Source: Monodelphis domestica (taxonomy: Eukaryota; Chordata; Mammalia; Didelphimorphia; Didelphidae). From it: DNA of 64,000 nt. A program made the translations under genes and the position numbers. Under the pieces are notes generated by a model. The model was not told the origin of the DNA and did no database searches. It saw only the letters and a list, made by a program, of their open reading frames with translations. The stretch spans positions 58,914,290 through 58,978,289 of the forward strand of contig NC_077232.1 in assembly GCF_027887165.1 (NCBI RefSeq), given 5' to 3'. Below are positions 32,195 to 44,451 of the stretch, piece after piece; within the stretch, counting starts at the first letter, position 1; every line of letters begins with the position of its first letter.

Positions 32195-33245
32195 TAATGA
32201 AATCTAATGGAGTCTGAATGACATTTTTTAACACCATCAAAGCCTATGCAGTTCAGCACTTCCCATAGGCAGTAGAGTTCTACTGGAAACTGACATTTCA
32301 AAGTGTTCGATTGTTTAGTTTATGTTTGATGAGTTACTTGACTACAATTTAATGGCAAATTCCACTCTGGTTTTCCTGCCAACAGATCTATAAAGCTTTG
32401 TTTAAGACTAAGAGTAATTCAGACATTTTTTAAGCTGGGAGGTTCTCCTGTGCATTTTTTTTAAACCCACTGTGGGTGTAGGTTATGTGTTTGATGTAGA
32501 AACTTGCAGGTCTGCGCTGGAGTGTAGCAATTAAGAAAGGTTTAAAAGAGAATAGATTAAGAGTGGTGCAACCCTAGCATGCAAGTCTATCAACACCAGC
32601 ACCCTGGTGAGGCAAACAAGGGAGTTCTCCTCACCTTTCAGTCAACAGTTGTGTTTCTAGTGTAAGTCTGCGCGATGACATGGCAGCTTCTCGGGCATTC
32701 TTCCCCTTTACAAAACACTTTCCCTGGGCACAGTTCTCTTTGTCACTTATAAGCTTAACCAATATTTGGATCTGGGTTCCATGTCACTCAAACGGAGTTC
32801 AGGTGTGAAACAGGATAACATGTGTTTGTCGGGATAATGTCTCGATTTCTCAACTGAAGATAGCCCAGAAACTGACGTCCATAGTGAAAAAAGAAGAATT
32901 AGCAAATGAATGGGCAGATCAATAATTACTTGTCAAGCACTGGTTATAGGTCGAGTATTATCCTATATGTTATGTGTTTAGGCTTCTAATCTCTAAACTA
33001 ATTGTTGATTTAAGCAAAAGCAATAGGGTTCTCATGACACTGAAAATGTATCTGTTAAACCTAGTTCCATAGTGTGAAATTCAAGGCTTGTAAAAATACA
33101 AAAATGCTATTTCTTTCATTTGTACAAAGAACTAAAAGCAAAGCAAAACAAAATAAAATGTCTCGAGCTTCCCTTTCCGCTAACAAATAACCAGTGGATT
33201 TTACTCCAATTGCCTTTCTTCAGCCTTTATATTTGTTGAATTTTT
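32195..33245. other. Long repeat-free interval
   Basis: About 1 kb with no recognised repeat, in a region where most kilobases hold several. No gene is supported. It could contain conserved noncoding sequence. Confidence 0.45.
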
Positions 33246-33249
33246 ACTC

Positions 33250-33468
33250 TTATTAAAAGCCACTTCCACCATGAAGCCTGCCTTGACAGCCCATCTATAT
33301 ACTTACCTGCCAGTCCAACTGGCAATAATCTTATCCCTCTAATCTCTCATAGTATTTTGTTTTATAATTCTCAAATGCATTTGCCATGGAATACAGTATA
33401 ATCAGAGCTGTTTTTGTTATCAACCCCTACAAGATGAAGTCATTTACAGGAAGGCTGTATCTCGTCTA
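33250..33468 (+). repeat. L2-type LINE 3' fragment
   Basis: CACCATGAAGCCTGCCTTGA and the TAATCTCTCATAGTATTTTG block. Confidence 0.6.
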
Positions 33469-33478
33469 AACTTTGAAT

Positions 33479-33686
33479 ATTGGCGGCAGATGAGTGGCTC
33501 AGTGGATTGAGAGCCTGGTCCAGAGATAGGAAGTTCTGGGTTCAAATCTGGTTGCAGACACTCCCTAGCTGTGTGACCCTGAGCAAGAAACTTGATCCCC
33601 ATTGCCTAGCCTTTACTGTTCTTCTGTCTTAGAACCAATTGGCTCTAAGATGGAAGGTAAAGGAAATTAAAAACAAAAACAAAAAC
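33479..33686 (+). repeat. tRNA-type marsupial SINE
   Basis: A box TGGCTCAGTGG and B box GGTTCAAATC are intact. The 10 bases AACTTTGAAT flank it exactly (33469-33478, 33687-33696). Confidence 0.92.
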
Positions 33687-33699
33687 AACTTTGAATCTC

Positions 33700-34525
33700 A
33701 CTAGAATCTGACAAAGTGCTTGAATTGACATTTAATATTTAATTATTTTTAAATTAATTTTTTAATTTTAATTTCATTTTATTGTATTTAATTTTAATTT
33801 AACTAATTTAATGTTTGTTGTTAAAGAGGATGAAAAAGAATAATTCAGAAGTTGCTCGTTTTTTGTTCTTTCCTTACTATGATTGTCAGCATATCTATTT
33901 TTAGATGAGCATACATTTTCCCTTAGAATAGATGGGATTTGAGGTTTCTGAATCATTCTCAGGTAATAACATCCCTTATGCTTTCTCTTTCATTATAGAA
34001 TCTGGGCTAGAAGAGAACAAGATTGATCTGCTTCATACGTGACCCTTGTGAGTACTTTATAAAAGGTAACAGAAGGATAAAGGATCATCAGAATCTAGGG
34101 GAACCCCCCAATTTCACTTTCATCTAAGTTAAAGATCTTGGTTATTTGGATACAATAAAACAGACTCTAATTTCACAATTTCGGCGACCATTATATTTCA
34201 GGGACCACACATATTGGGCCAGCTAAATCTTTGTCTTATTTGTAGATTTTCTCTTTAGCTTCTTTCAGAATATGTAAGAGAATGAGGATTATTATGACCT
34301 TCTCAGAGAGGAGCCAAAGTACAATAGGCTTTCTGAGGTTTCCTTCAGTCCAAATCTATACCACAGAGAAAGGCAAATACACCATCTCAGAATGGGATAA
34401 TACTAATACAAGTGCCAGAAGAAGCTCCAGATCCCATAATGTAGTAGATTGAAATCATCATGGCAGGCACAGGCACTCCTGAGGGCAAGGATAACCCTCT
34501 TTGGAATTTCTGAAATAAAGAACAG
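33700..34525. other. Unannotated AT-rich DNA
   Basis: TTTAAT-rich at 33725-33810. No gene or clear repeat. Confidence 0.5.
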
Positions 34526-34529
34526 AATG

Positions 34530-34720
34530 TAGTTAGATAATTAAGTGGATAGGGTGCTAGATTTAGTCAAGAAGACCTGAGTTGAAATGTAACCTCAGAC
34601 ACTCACCATCTGCTTGACTCTGGGTAAGTTACTTATTCCTTCAATTACCTAATCTATGAAATGAGGGGGTTAGACTTGATGGCTTTTGTGGTCTTTTCTA
34701 GCTCAAAATCAGACGGATGA
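34530..34720 (+). repeat. MIR/THER-type SINE
   Basis: GAAGACCTGAGTTGAAATGT, CTGCTTGACTCTGGGTAAG and the GGGGTTAGACTTGATGGC end. Confidence 0.78.
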
Positions 34721-34721
34721 A

Positions 34722-34985
34722 GCAACAGATAGAATGCTGGTCCTGAAGTCTTAAAGATCTGAGTTCAAATATGACCTCAATCACTAGCTGAGTGACCCTG
34801 GGCAAGTCACTTATTCTCACTCTCTCAATCTCAGCTTCTTCATCAGTAAAATGGGACTAATAATACCATTTACTTCCCAGAGTTGTTTTGGGGATCAAAT
34901 GAGTTAATATTTGTAAAAATATTTTACAAACCCCAAGGCATCCTATAAATGCTGGCTATTATTATTAACTCTGTGATTCTATGAT
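34722..34985 (+). repeat. MIR-type SINE, long form
   Basis: TGAGTGACCCTGGGCAAGTC, AAATGGGACTAATAATACCA and TATAAATGCTGGCTATTATT. Confidence 0.85.
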
Positions 34986-35114
34986 CTTGTGAAAATCCGC
35001 AGGGAGAGCTGCCAAGTCTTCTGGGGCTACTCTTCCAGTCTCTGACCTCAAGAAACTACTGTTGAATGAGGAAGAAGGGGGCAATATATGCACATTGCCC
35101 CGAATCTTGTAGAA

Positions 35115-35285
35115 TATGATAAAAGGCAATGTGGTGCAGTAGAAGGAATACTTCAGAATACTTGTGTGACCTTGGGAAAATCACTTACCTTCCCTCAACC
35201 TCAGTTTCTTTACCTAGAAAATGAGGGGTTGAAGTGGATGACTTTCAAGGATCCCTTCCAATTCTACAACTATGGTCTTCCTAGA
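35115..35285 (+). repeat. MIR/THER-type SINE
   Basis: GGCAATGTGGTGCAGTAGAA, CTCAGTTTCTTTACCTAG and GATCCCTTCCAATTCTACAA. Confidence 0.78.
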
Positions 35286-35289
35286 GAAA

Positions 35290-36215
35290 GGTTAAGAGGA
35301 GCAAAAGCTGAACCCCCAAAACATGCATCTTTTGCTTAAAAATCAACTGCAGAGACCATGAGTATTTCAAATGACCCATGAATGACAGCCTTTTTTCTTT
35401 TTCTTTCTTTTTTTTTGAACTGCTATTGGGACATAGCAAAATGTCCCTGTGTTTAAAGGCTGAAGAACATAACATGTGCATTCATATTTGGCACGTTTAG
35501 ACAAGTGACTTTTCCCAGGGATCATTTAATAGAGAGCTTAATTAATAGCCATTAGAATAGATTAATCTGATTACACATTACATAAAAGCACTTCAGGTCA
35601 ATATATTTTCCCCCTTTTATAATCTTCACCTGTACTTATCCTTCCCAGGTGGGCCTTTCTCTTCACTTCTTCCCACTGTTTAAGTGAAGCTCACACTTCC
35701 AAAAAATTTATGACTTGGCTCCTGCTCCCGTCCTCTTCACCCTTTCCCTAATTGAGATGTGTGAGCTTTGATCCAGATATTCTGAAGCATATGGCACATT
35801 TTTGAGTGAGCTTGCATGAAACTGGCAAGAGATAGCCATTTAAGCCCAGGCTACAAACTTGAGTAGGTCAACAAGCCAGAATCTGTCTCCTTAGGTAGGC
35901 AGAGTATAGGGTAAGGGGCTAGAGTGCCTGGGTGGCATCAGTATGCCAATGTGAGAGGTACTGTCTGCTCCTGATGTGTTTCATTTTCCTGACTCCCAAA
36001 ATTTCATGTAACTCTCCTGCTTCCCAGAGACCTCCCAGGGATTCTCCAAAGACTCATATAGGAATGTCTGGGCAGAGTTTCTAGATCTTTGGGAAATGGT
36101 ACTATATAAATACAAGGAGTTATTAAGTATTATTAACATTATTATTTATTATTATCCATTCCCTTTGATATAAGGAGAGTAGGCACCTTCATTCCTGAAC
36201 CTCTCTCGCTAAAAG
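35290..36215. other. Repeat-poor interval with homeodomain-type sites
   Basis: About 900 bases with no clear repeat. 35536-35575 packs CTTAATTAAT, CCATTAG, GATTAATC and TGATTACA. Confidence 0.45.
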
Positions 36216-36219
36216 CCCA

Positions 36220-36335
36220 AACCAGTAGAGCGTAAGCTCTTTGAGGGTCAGGACTATTCTTTGTTTTCTGCCTTTGTACACCAGCACACAGTGCCTGGCA
36301 CATTTTAGGAGCTTAATAAATGTTTGTTGAGTTTA
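36220..36335 (+). repeat. L2/MIR-type 3' end
   Basis: GTAAGCTCTTTGAGGGTCAG, CACAGTGCCTGGCACATTTT and TTAATAAATGTTTGTTGAG. Confidence 0.7.
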
Positions 36336-36494
36336 TTAAAACCAACTTTAGCAAACACTATGAATTTTTGCTCTAGAAATAACTGAAAGCACAAATTTCA
36401 ACACTCGCTTTTTGGTGATACAATGTTTTTGCTGTCAGAGAAACACAGCTACTCATTGGATAAAACCTAACCATTTGTAGTGGTCATAGTGTTG

Positions 36495-36762
36495 TGTTTG
36501 ACTTACGCATAAATTGACTTTAAGTAAGGCAGAGTGGTACTCTCTTGCAGAGTCATCAAAGTTCAGTGACAAGACAAAAGTCAAGATAACTCTTTTTTAG
36601 CAGATGGCCATAGCTTCTCTGATGTCTGATTAAACTTGAAGTGTTCCACAGTGCTCACTTCCACCATTTTGGATGTTGGATATTGGAATAAATTGTTCTG
36701 ATCCACCCCTTCTGGTGGGGGAAGTCCTCACATGTCTGGGGTAGACACTCCACTAACTCACT
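36495..36762 (+). repeat. Dispersed family 'R2', copy A (partial)
   Basis: ATAAATTGACTTTAAGTAAG to ACACTCCACTAACTCACTGA. It is about 90% like copy B at 37576-37863, but lacks a short internal stretch. Orientation label follows the copy at 46202. Confidence 0.75.
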
Positions 36763-37024
36763 GATCCATCCAACAACTTTTATTAAAAGTATCTACTAAG
36801 TCCAGTGTTAAGAGGCAATGTGGTATCAGGAAGACTTGTGGCCAAATCCATCCCAAGATTGATTTTCTAAATTATAGATAAGTTCCTGATTAGCATTGAT
36901 GAAAAGAATTCATATCTTGAGATGATATTCATCAGGATGATGAAACCAGAGGTCTAGGACCCCTTCTCCTAAACAATCAGGGCACTGTGATGGAAGTGAC
37001 ATCAAAAGTAAACCAAAACTGTCT

Positions 37025-37245
37025 CTGTCCTTAAAAAACTCATAGTACAGCAAGCAGTCAATCAACAAACATTTATCAAATATGCTTGGGTTTCAAAGGA
37101 AGTACAAATAGTCCCTGCCCTCAAGGAGTTTATATTCCAATGGGGAGACAATATTTATATAAGCAAGCACCTATAGGATATATTGAATAGATAGAAGGTA
37201 ATCTTAGAAGGAGATATAATACATAGATACCAATAACTATAATAT
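37025..37245 (+). repeat. R1 family, 5' part
   Basis: AGTCCCTGCCCTCAAGGAGT, TTCCAATGGGGAGACAATAT and GAAGGTAATCTTAGAAGG. Confidence 0.6.
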
Positions 37246-37369
37246 GAATTAGAATATCATACAAATTATAAGTAGCTCATATATATTATCTATACATACT
37301 CATACAAGATATAGCTCATATATGGCCATATTATATATTATATTATATATGTATATACATACTATTATT

Positions 37370-37390
37370 TATCCATCCATCTATCCATCC

Positions 37391-37437
<47 letters not shown>

Positions 37438-37438
37438 C

Positions 37439-37493
<55 letters not shown>

Positions 37494-37500
37494 ATCTATC
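37370..37500. repeat. (ATCT)n microsatellite
   Basis: About 130 bases of ATCT tetramers with a few ATCC variants near the 5' side and one ATCC in the middle (37434-37440). Confidence 0.96.
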
Positions 37501-37547
37501 TAATCTAGCTGTCTGTCTATATCTATATCCATATATCTTCATAATTG

Positions 37548-37970
37548 AAAAGGATCAAAAATGACATCAGTAGTGATATCTTTTGACTTGTGCATAAATT
37601 GACTTTAAATAAGGCAGATTTGTACTCTCTTGCAGAGTCATCAAAGTTTATCAGCAAGACAAAAGTCAAGACAACTCTTGATGGCTCAGGATACAGCAGA
37701 TGGCCATGGTTTCTTTGATGTCTGATTAAACTCGAAGTGTTCCACAGTGCTCACTTCCACCACTTTGCATGTTGGATATTAGAATAAATTGTTCTGATCC
37801 ACCCCTTTTCTGGTGGGGAAGTCTTCACATGCCTGGGGTAGACACTCCACTAACTCACTGCTGAATTTGAGGTCTCAAACTGGTTTAGCCCACCTGCCAA
37901 ATGGGTTTACCTAGGAGTGGCCACTGCACATGCTACATCTACTGGAAGGCACAAGGAAAGTGAATCTGGA
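37548..37970 (+). repeat. Dispersed family 'R2', copy B
   Basis: It starts near AAGGATCAAAAATGACATCA and runs to GCACAAGGAAAGTGA. It aligns over most of its length with copy C (46240-46660): for example GTGGCCACTGCACATGCTAC against GTGGCTGCTGCCACATGCTA. Confidence 0.75.
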
Positions 37971-37989
37971 CCAGCAATTAATGGCATTA

Positions 37990-38180
37990 CTGTAGATAGT
38001 ATGGCATAACAGGGAGATTGTGCAATGTGGTATCAGATGACCTGGTTTCAAATCTTGACTTTGCTGTTTAATTACCATTTGTATGACCTAGGAAAAGTTA
38101 TTTTTCCTCTCCTGGTCTCAATTTTCTCTGAGTGGTTTGGACTAGATAATGCTTAAAGTATATTATAACTCTAAATACAT
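37990..38180 (+). repeat. MIR/THER-type SINE
   Basis: GTGCAATGTGGTATCAGATG, CTGGTTTCAAATCTTGACTT and GTTTGGACTAGATAATGC. Confidence 0.72.
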
Positions 38181-38244
38181 CAAATGAGAAACATGATAAG
38201 TACTCTGCAAACCTTTAAACTTTTATTTTATTGTTATTTAAAAT

Positions 38245-39839
38245 GGATAGGTATATAACTTTTGGGACTTCCTCTTTTGCCTGCTGTATGCAAACACTGT
38301 GATAGATGGTGTCAATGCAAATATGAAAAATGACAGTCCTCACCTTGAGGAAGTATAAATAGTCAGAATCTTTGACAGAATCAGGATGACCTCAGTTCAA
38401 ATTATGCCTCTAGTATTTACTAACTTTGTAATTTGAACTCCCCTCTCAAGCTACATGCAAGTATATGTCTACTGATGGTGTCTCAGCTCAATATTCTGTA
38501 ACATGAGAAAGGAGGTTCTGCTCTTCCAGTAAGTCTGACACTTTGGGCCTCAGTCAGCCACACATCAAGAGTCAGTCCCATTCTCTGAACCTCCCTCCCC
38601 TTAAATATGCAAGTGTAAAGAGGTGATTTAAATGGTAGAGGAAAAGGCAGTCCTTGAGGCATGGTCAGATGCATGGTTTCCTGCATGGTTTCAAATCTTT
38701 TTTAAAGCATGTACACTCTGCTTGCTTCCAATTCAGCCATATAAAAATTAGTTTCTAGCCATCAATAATTCAAGAGTACAGTATAATGGAAAAAAGAGAT
38801 CTTATAGTTGGCTAATGATTCCAAGAGGTTGATCAAGAACTGAATGAATGAATGTACAAAAGATGTGACCCATCCATCTCTCATTCTCTTTCCTTCCTAG
38901 GGACAACCCAGTGAGAGAGAAACCATGAGATTCACTTCCCTACACAGCCACCATATGTAGAAAGAAACTTTCATTTATTTTGTGTTTATTTTTTCTGATC
39001 ATAATCAAGTAATTTTTCCCAGAGAGGATTGTGTGAGTTCAGAAGATCTGGAGGTCCCACCAATGAATGGAGACAGTAACAATGGCTAATGATAAAGTCC
39101 CTGCAGTTGGACGCAAAATGAAAGCCATCAGAAAACATGATAGCATCTTCAAGCAATGAGACCTCTCATAGAGGTGCCAACAGAGGTACAGGCCACATTG
39201 GAGCTCAGATGGTTGCCCACCCAGAACAATACCTAAAGGACACTTCATGAGGATTCCACAAACAGAGAAGGACATCCAGAGTCAGGTGAACTGTGACCCT
39301 ATTTTCTATTTTCTCTATAGCTCTTCCTCATTATCATTATACTTTAAGTTAGAGTCCACTCTTCCTAGGAAACTTGTATGTATAAGAGGAAGATGTGCTC
39401 CCAATTTTGGGAAGAATGTTTTCTTCCAGCTGTTTTTGCTTTATCTTCTCAGTGAATCCCTTTTGCAATAGCTAATTGATATTTTGACCAGTTGCTTATT
39501 AGTGGGGACCACACCAGTGGGGACCACACTGGAAGGGACACAGGAATATTAATACCAGAAACTCTAAACCCTCAATTTTATCCCTAGAACACTGATAAGA
39601 AAGGTGATTTAGCGACACTCTGGAGACTCCATTTGTGAGTACAAGTGTCCATTTGGGGGAATGGTCCAGAGTCTGCCATATGTATGGGATAATGTGTAGT
39701 ATGAAGGTAGTTGCAAAGGAGAGCCCCTGACAAGTTCTTTAAAAATATGCGAGGAAAATAAAATCTCTTTCAGCTGGAAGGATTTAGTATTCCTAGAAGG
39801 AGACGTTGAGGACTGGTGGATGTGAACAGTGTAAGGTTC
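38245..39839. other. Mostly unannotated DNA
   Basis: R1-like scraps at 38310-38355. A 15-base near-perfect tandem repeat of AGTGGGGACCACAC(C/T) lies at 39501-39530. No supported gene. Confidence 0.45.
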
Positions 39840-39847
39840 ATTTAAAT

Positions 39848-40078
39848 CAGAAATTCTTAACCTGGACTTCATAGACCCACAAGGACTCTATGGATAAAAT
39901 AGATTTAAGAGGGTCCAGGAATTTTAATGAGAAAAGTACATCTTTATTCACTCACCTTTGGTTCCTTTTGTTATTCTGTGTGTTTTATTCACTTCAAAAT
40001 ATTATTCTGAGAAGAGGTTCATGGGCTTCCCCAGACTGACAAAGGGTTCTATCACACACAAAAGGTTAAAAATTCTTG
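39848..40078. mobile_element. Nonautonomous hAT-type DNA transposon
   Basis: 231 bases. Ends CAGAAATTCTTAACC and, inverted, CAAGAATTTTTAACC form terminal inverted repeats. Flanks ATTTAAAT (39840-39847) and ATTTAGAT (40079-40086) match at 7 of 8. No transposase. Confidence 0.8.
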
Positions 40079-40086
40079 ATTTAGAT

Positions 40087-41275
40087 GATAAGCTGCTCAA
40101 GGTCAGAAATCATACTTTTCTGCTTCTTTTCTATTTGCCCCCCCCATCCCTAATTACAATGTACTTTGCATAAAATTGAACTTGATCCAGGGAGGAAAGA
40201 TAGAAGTTGACCTCTGGGACTGGTGAAGGTAATTGGTAGTATTCAAAGTCCATAAATTCATTTTTTTGCTCATGGAGCTGCAAGTCATTCCCACATTACA
40301 CCTTATTAACTAGAAGAATAAGTCCCTTTGAAACAGGGAGTAAGGCATAACTGGACCCATTCCATAGGGACAGAAGAGGAACAGAAGGGGCATCAGAAGC
40401 ACCAAGAAGTGATTTGCCAAATGGCAACTAGTTGAGGGTCACTCCATGGCCTAGAAACTGATGGCTGTTGGCAGAATTTCCTTACCTTTCAGTCAAACCA
40501 GTTGCAAAGGACCTGGATGAGTTTTCATGTACTCCTAAGGGGAAAATATTGGTTTCTATGGGCTTCATGCTTCCTTTCTTTGGACCCACTTCACTAATCT
40601 CCTCACTAGAAAGTGAGCAGATCCAGAAAGAGTAGATAAGTCCGTATGGCTTCACAGCAATTCTTGCTAAGGTTTGGTAAAGGAGAGATTGAAGAAAGTC
40701 AACTCAGTGGCTGAATTTGTATTTCAATGACTTGAGTAACCCTGACTTTCAGCCCAGACAACCAAGATTTACTAAGAGTCAAGTCAGCAAATGTCAATTA
40801 ATCACTTATTCTGCTAAGTACTGGGGTGCAGAGAAAGACAGAAAGTCAAACCAAAGTTAGAAACATAGGTACTGGTACTATATTTTTTATTTGGTATTAG
40901 TTGACATCACCACTTCCATAAATTTTTAATTATGTGCTGTCTTTGATTAAGGCTTAAAGTCAGCTACTCCATCATCCTAGAAGGGGATGTCCCCTAAAAA
41001 TTGCTCATATACTGTTTTTCAACCTACTTAGTTCAACTAAATATCTGGTAAAAGAAAAACATAGGATCTGAGTTGACAACAATAAAACACAAAAGAGGAG
41101 GATCATAAAACAGTTTCTATAATAAAAGCTGCTCGTAATGTCCAAATGAATCAGAAAAGCTGCTTTATGGATCCATTAATCTTCCATATTAATTATCTTC
41201 TGCTGTTTGTAGCTGTAGGAAATGAATGACAACCACTGATACTTATATATACCATGGGTATGTAAGAAGAACAAC
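40087..41275. other. Mostly unannotated DNA
   Basis: A C-run at 40138-40145 and an R1-like start at 40765-40870. No gene is seen. Confidence 0.45.
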
Positions 41276-41279
41276 AAGC

Positions 41280-41875
41280 TTTAATGCTCTACACTGTGGC
41301 CAATACAGACTCCATCCTGTTCCCTGGCCATCTACGACTTCCATGCCTTTGTATAGTCTGTGTCTTTTTCGAGGATGCTCTCCCTACTCACCTTTGCCTT
41401 TTGGAATCCCTGGCTCTGGTTCTATTCAGATTCAGCTCAAATGAAAACTCCTATAAAAAGCTTATCCTGACCTCCCCAGTTGTTAACGCTCTCTCCAACT
41501 TCCCCAAATACTTTGTAATTATTTTATATATGTAAGGGCAGGGTCGAAACCGCCTTACTCTATTTTAGCTCTAATACCTCAACTAGGTGAGAATACGTCA
41601 TAATCAATCAATCAATTACATACAAGTTATGTAGTTTTCAGAAGGAATTTTGAACAGCATAAATATCCCTGCCCTAAACTTCCTCCACAAAAGTATCTCA
41701 TCTTTATCATGTATTTCCCATGCATGTGTCTACTATGTAAACATATTGTTTCTCTTGGGTAGCTCCATGAGAAAGCTCCTTGAGGGCAGGGGCTGTCTCC
41801 CTTTTGCCTTTGTATCTTTAGCATCTGACCCAAAGTCTGGTACATACCTGACTAAATTCTTAGGGGACAGTATAC
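41280..41875 (+). repeat. L2-type LINE 3' region, in two blocks
   Basis: ATTCAGCTCAAATGAAAACT and AAGCTTATCCTGACCTCCCC at 41280-41535, then CTCCTTGAGGGCAGGGGCTG and the CTTTAGCATCTGACCCAAAG block at 41690-41850. The stretch between carries a run of AATCAATC. Confidence 0.72.
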
Positions 41876-41879
41876 ATGT

Positions 41880-42890
41880 GGAAATATAATTCTGGGAGAT
41901 TTGCTAGAAAATCAGTTTCATGGCTGATTGGTCCTAGCTCATATGAGTCTAGCTTTCAATGCTAGGGCATTACTAAGACCATTTTAGTCTATTTAAGGGT
42001 AAGAAACTTTAGCAAAAATTAGGATCCCCAGAAAAAAAACAGCAAGCCTTCAAGTTTTGAACCTTATGGACCTATCATCAATCAGTGTCACACTCTCCTC
42101 CAGAGCCCCAATCACAGTGCTTTCTTTTCTGTCAGGAAAGCACAAGAAAAGTGTGATTTGTTTTTGTTTTTCCAAAGTCTTTTTTCTTCATGAGAGTCTA
42201 AGAGTGGAGTTCTTTTGACTGAGTTGTCCTTATGTTTGTGTCTTAGCCAAGCATGAATGGACATAAATGCTCCCTTTTTCTGAGCAAAGCCTCTTTGAGG
42301 TCTTATGTCAGCTCCTGGGAGAAGGATGACAAATGTGGTCATGCTTTCTGCTCTCTGGAAGCAGAGCCATAACTAGGATAGGGCAATTAGAGCTTTGTGC
42401 CAGGGTACTGAAATACAGAAGGCACTGAAAACAACTGGACTTCTCCATCTGATAGAAATACTTAAGCTCAGTACTTAATTAGCAGTATTAATTCATTAAA
42501 ATTGGGAGCTACCACATGACGTGTTTCTTCTCCCTGGGAGCCTCTCACCTCAAGTAAGCTCCTCCTTGGTCCAGCCCTTGCCTTATTCCCTCCCTTAGTG
42601 ATGTCCCTAGTAGCAACATCATATAGCCAAGAGTATCTGTCTTCGCACAGTAGAGAGATCTCTACTCACTCTCAAATCTTCCCCAAAGCATGGGATTGCC
42701 AATTGGTTTTCTATCTGGCATCACTGCCTCAAGAGCTACAGAATTTCCACTGAATTCTCAGAGGAGATAGCACTGTAGGCTATGTATGGTACATCCAGTA
42801 CTCAGAATGGCTATGCTGTAAGAGAGCAGAGAGTCCAACCCTATCATTTTCCTAAAGAGGAAATTGTGGCCCAGAGATATTTCCCCTACA
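41880..42890. other. Unannotated intergenic DNA
   Basis: No clear repeat or gene. Confidence 0.5.
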
Positions 42891-42894
42891 AGGA

Positions 42895-43085
42895 GTCATG
42901 GAAAAAGCCCTAGCCTCGGGGGAGGAAGGGGTCAGGAGATCTGGCATCTAGTCCCAGCTGTGCCACTAATGAATTAGATAAGCTTATACCAGTTTCTTCA
43001 TCTTTCTGGGCTTTAGTTTACACTTGTATAAAATGAAGAGGTTATACGAGGTGGTCTTTGAGGTCCTTCCCAGCTCTGGCATACT
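42895..43085 (+). repeat. MIR/THER-type SINE
   Basis: GGCATCTAGTCCCAGCTGTG, CTGGGCTTTAGTTTACACTT and GTCTTTGAGGTCCTTCCCAG. Confidence 0.75.
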
Positions 43086-43484
43086 CAGCTTTTATTGGTC
43101 TTTCTCTAATAAAGCTCATGTTGTAGCTGACAAATTCTACTTCCTTGATGATCTTGGCCATTATTCATTCCTTTGGAAAGCTTTAATTGTCAGCCCTGCC
43201 TTTGATTTCCTTTGCACTTGTCAGAGACAGGAAAGAGTTCTCTTTCTCTCATGCTCTCCACCCTCCTTTTCTAAGGCTATCCTGTTGGCCCAGAAGCTAC
43301 AGGCCAGGTGGAATGTTAATTAGAGTTCATTACTTCTTACTCACCCACTGGAGTTCTGAAGTATGGAGGTAGGAGTGTTTGGGCACAAGTCTGTGGCTTG
43401 GTAAGTTTTGTATTCCATTTATTCAAGTCTATGGCTGCTTTCATGCAATGTGGTGGACATAGCTCACAACAGAGTACCCAAACA

Positions 43485-44245
43485 CTAATGCACAAATGGA
43501 GTTATGAACTGATCCAACCATTTTGGAGAGCAATTTGGAACTATGCCCAAAGGGCAATAAAATTTTGCATACCCTTTGATCCAGTAATGCAACTTCTAGG
43601 ACTTCATGCCATCTTTTTTTAATGGGAGAAAGGAATTATTTGTACAAAAATATTTAGAGTAGCACTTTTTGTGGTGGTGAAGGATTGGAAACTGAGGAGG
43701 TGTCCACCCACCAATTGGAAAATGGCTAAACAAGTTGTGGTATAGGATTGTAATAGAATACTATTATACCATAAGAAATGATAAACAGAAGTATTTCAGA
43801 AAAACCTGGCAAGAATGACATGAACTGATGCAGGGTGAAGTGAGCAGGACCAGGAGAACAGTAACAGCAATATTGTACAATGAACAACTGTGAATGACTT
43901 AGCCATACAATAATCCAAGACAACTCCAAAGGACTGAGGATGAAAAATGCTATCCACCTCCAGAGGAAAAACTGATGGAATCTGAAAGCAGATTGAAGCA
44001 TACCATTTTTGCTTTATTTTCTTCAGAGTTTTTAAATATGTCTTCTTCCACAATATGATGAATATGGAAATGTTTTGTATGATAGCATATATATGTATGA
44101 CCTATATCAAACTGCTTACCCTCTCTGGGACAGTACAGGGTAGGAAGAGAATTTGGAACTCAAAGTATTAGAAAGTGAATGCTAAAAATGGCTTCTGCAT
44201 GTAATTGGGAAAAAGAAAACATTACTAAAAAATAAAAAAGAACAT
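43485..44245 (+). mobile_element. Old 5'-truncated L1 3' end
   Basis: TATGAACTGATCCAACCATT, AACTATGCCCAAAGGGCAAT, AAATGGCTAAACAAGTTGTG and AAGTGAGCAGGACCAGGAGA match the last part of ORF2 and the 3' UTR. Stops and shifts are frequent, so it is dead. Confidence 0.85.
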
Positions 44246-44292
44246 TCAACTTCTGAGTTTCTCCCACAAAGTCATTAAATTGGACAATAATA

Positions 44293-44450
44293 TGGTTTTG
44301 TAGAAAGTTTTGGGCATCAGGTTGGGTAGTCTTGACTTTCAGTACCATCTCTGCAAATTTGCTAGTTACGAGAGCATGAGGAAATCGTTGGGCCTCTTTC
44401 TTCATCTGTAAAGTGGGAATAACAATATTTACAATGCCAATCTTTAAGAA
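44293..44450 (+). repeat. MIR-type SINE
   Basis: GGTTGGGTAGTCTTGACTTT and CTTTCTTCATCTGTAAAGTG. Confidence 0.65.
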
Positions 44451-44451
44451 G

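Noticed and set aside
37322..37564. 80-codon frame of Ile-Tyr-Leu-Ser repeats
   Set aside because: Translation of the ATCT microsatellite.
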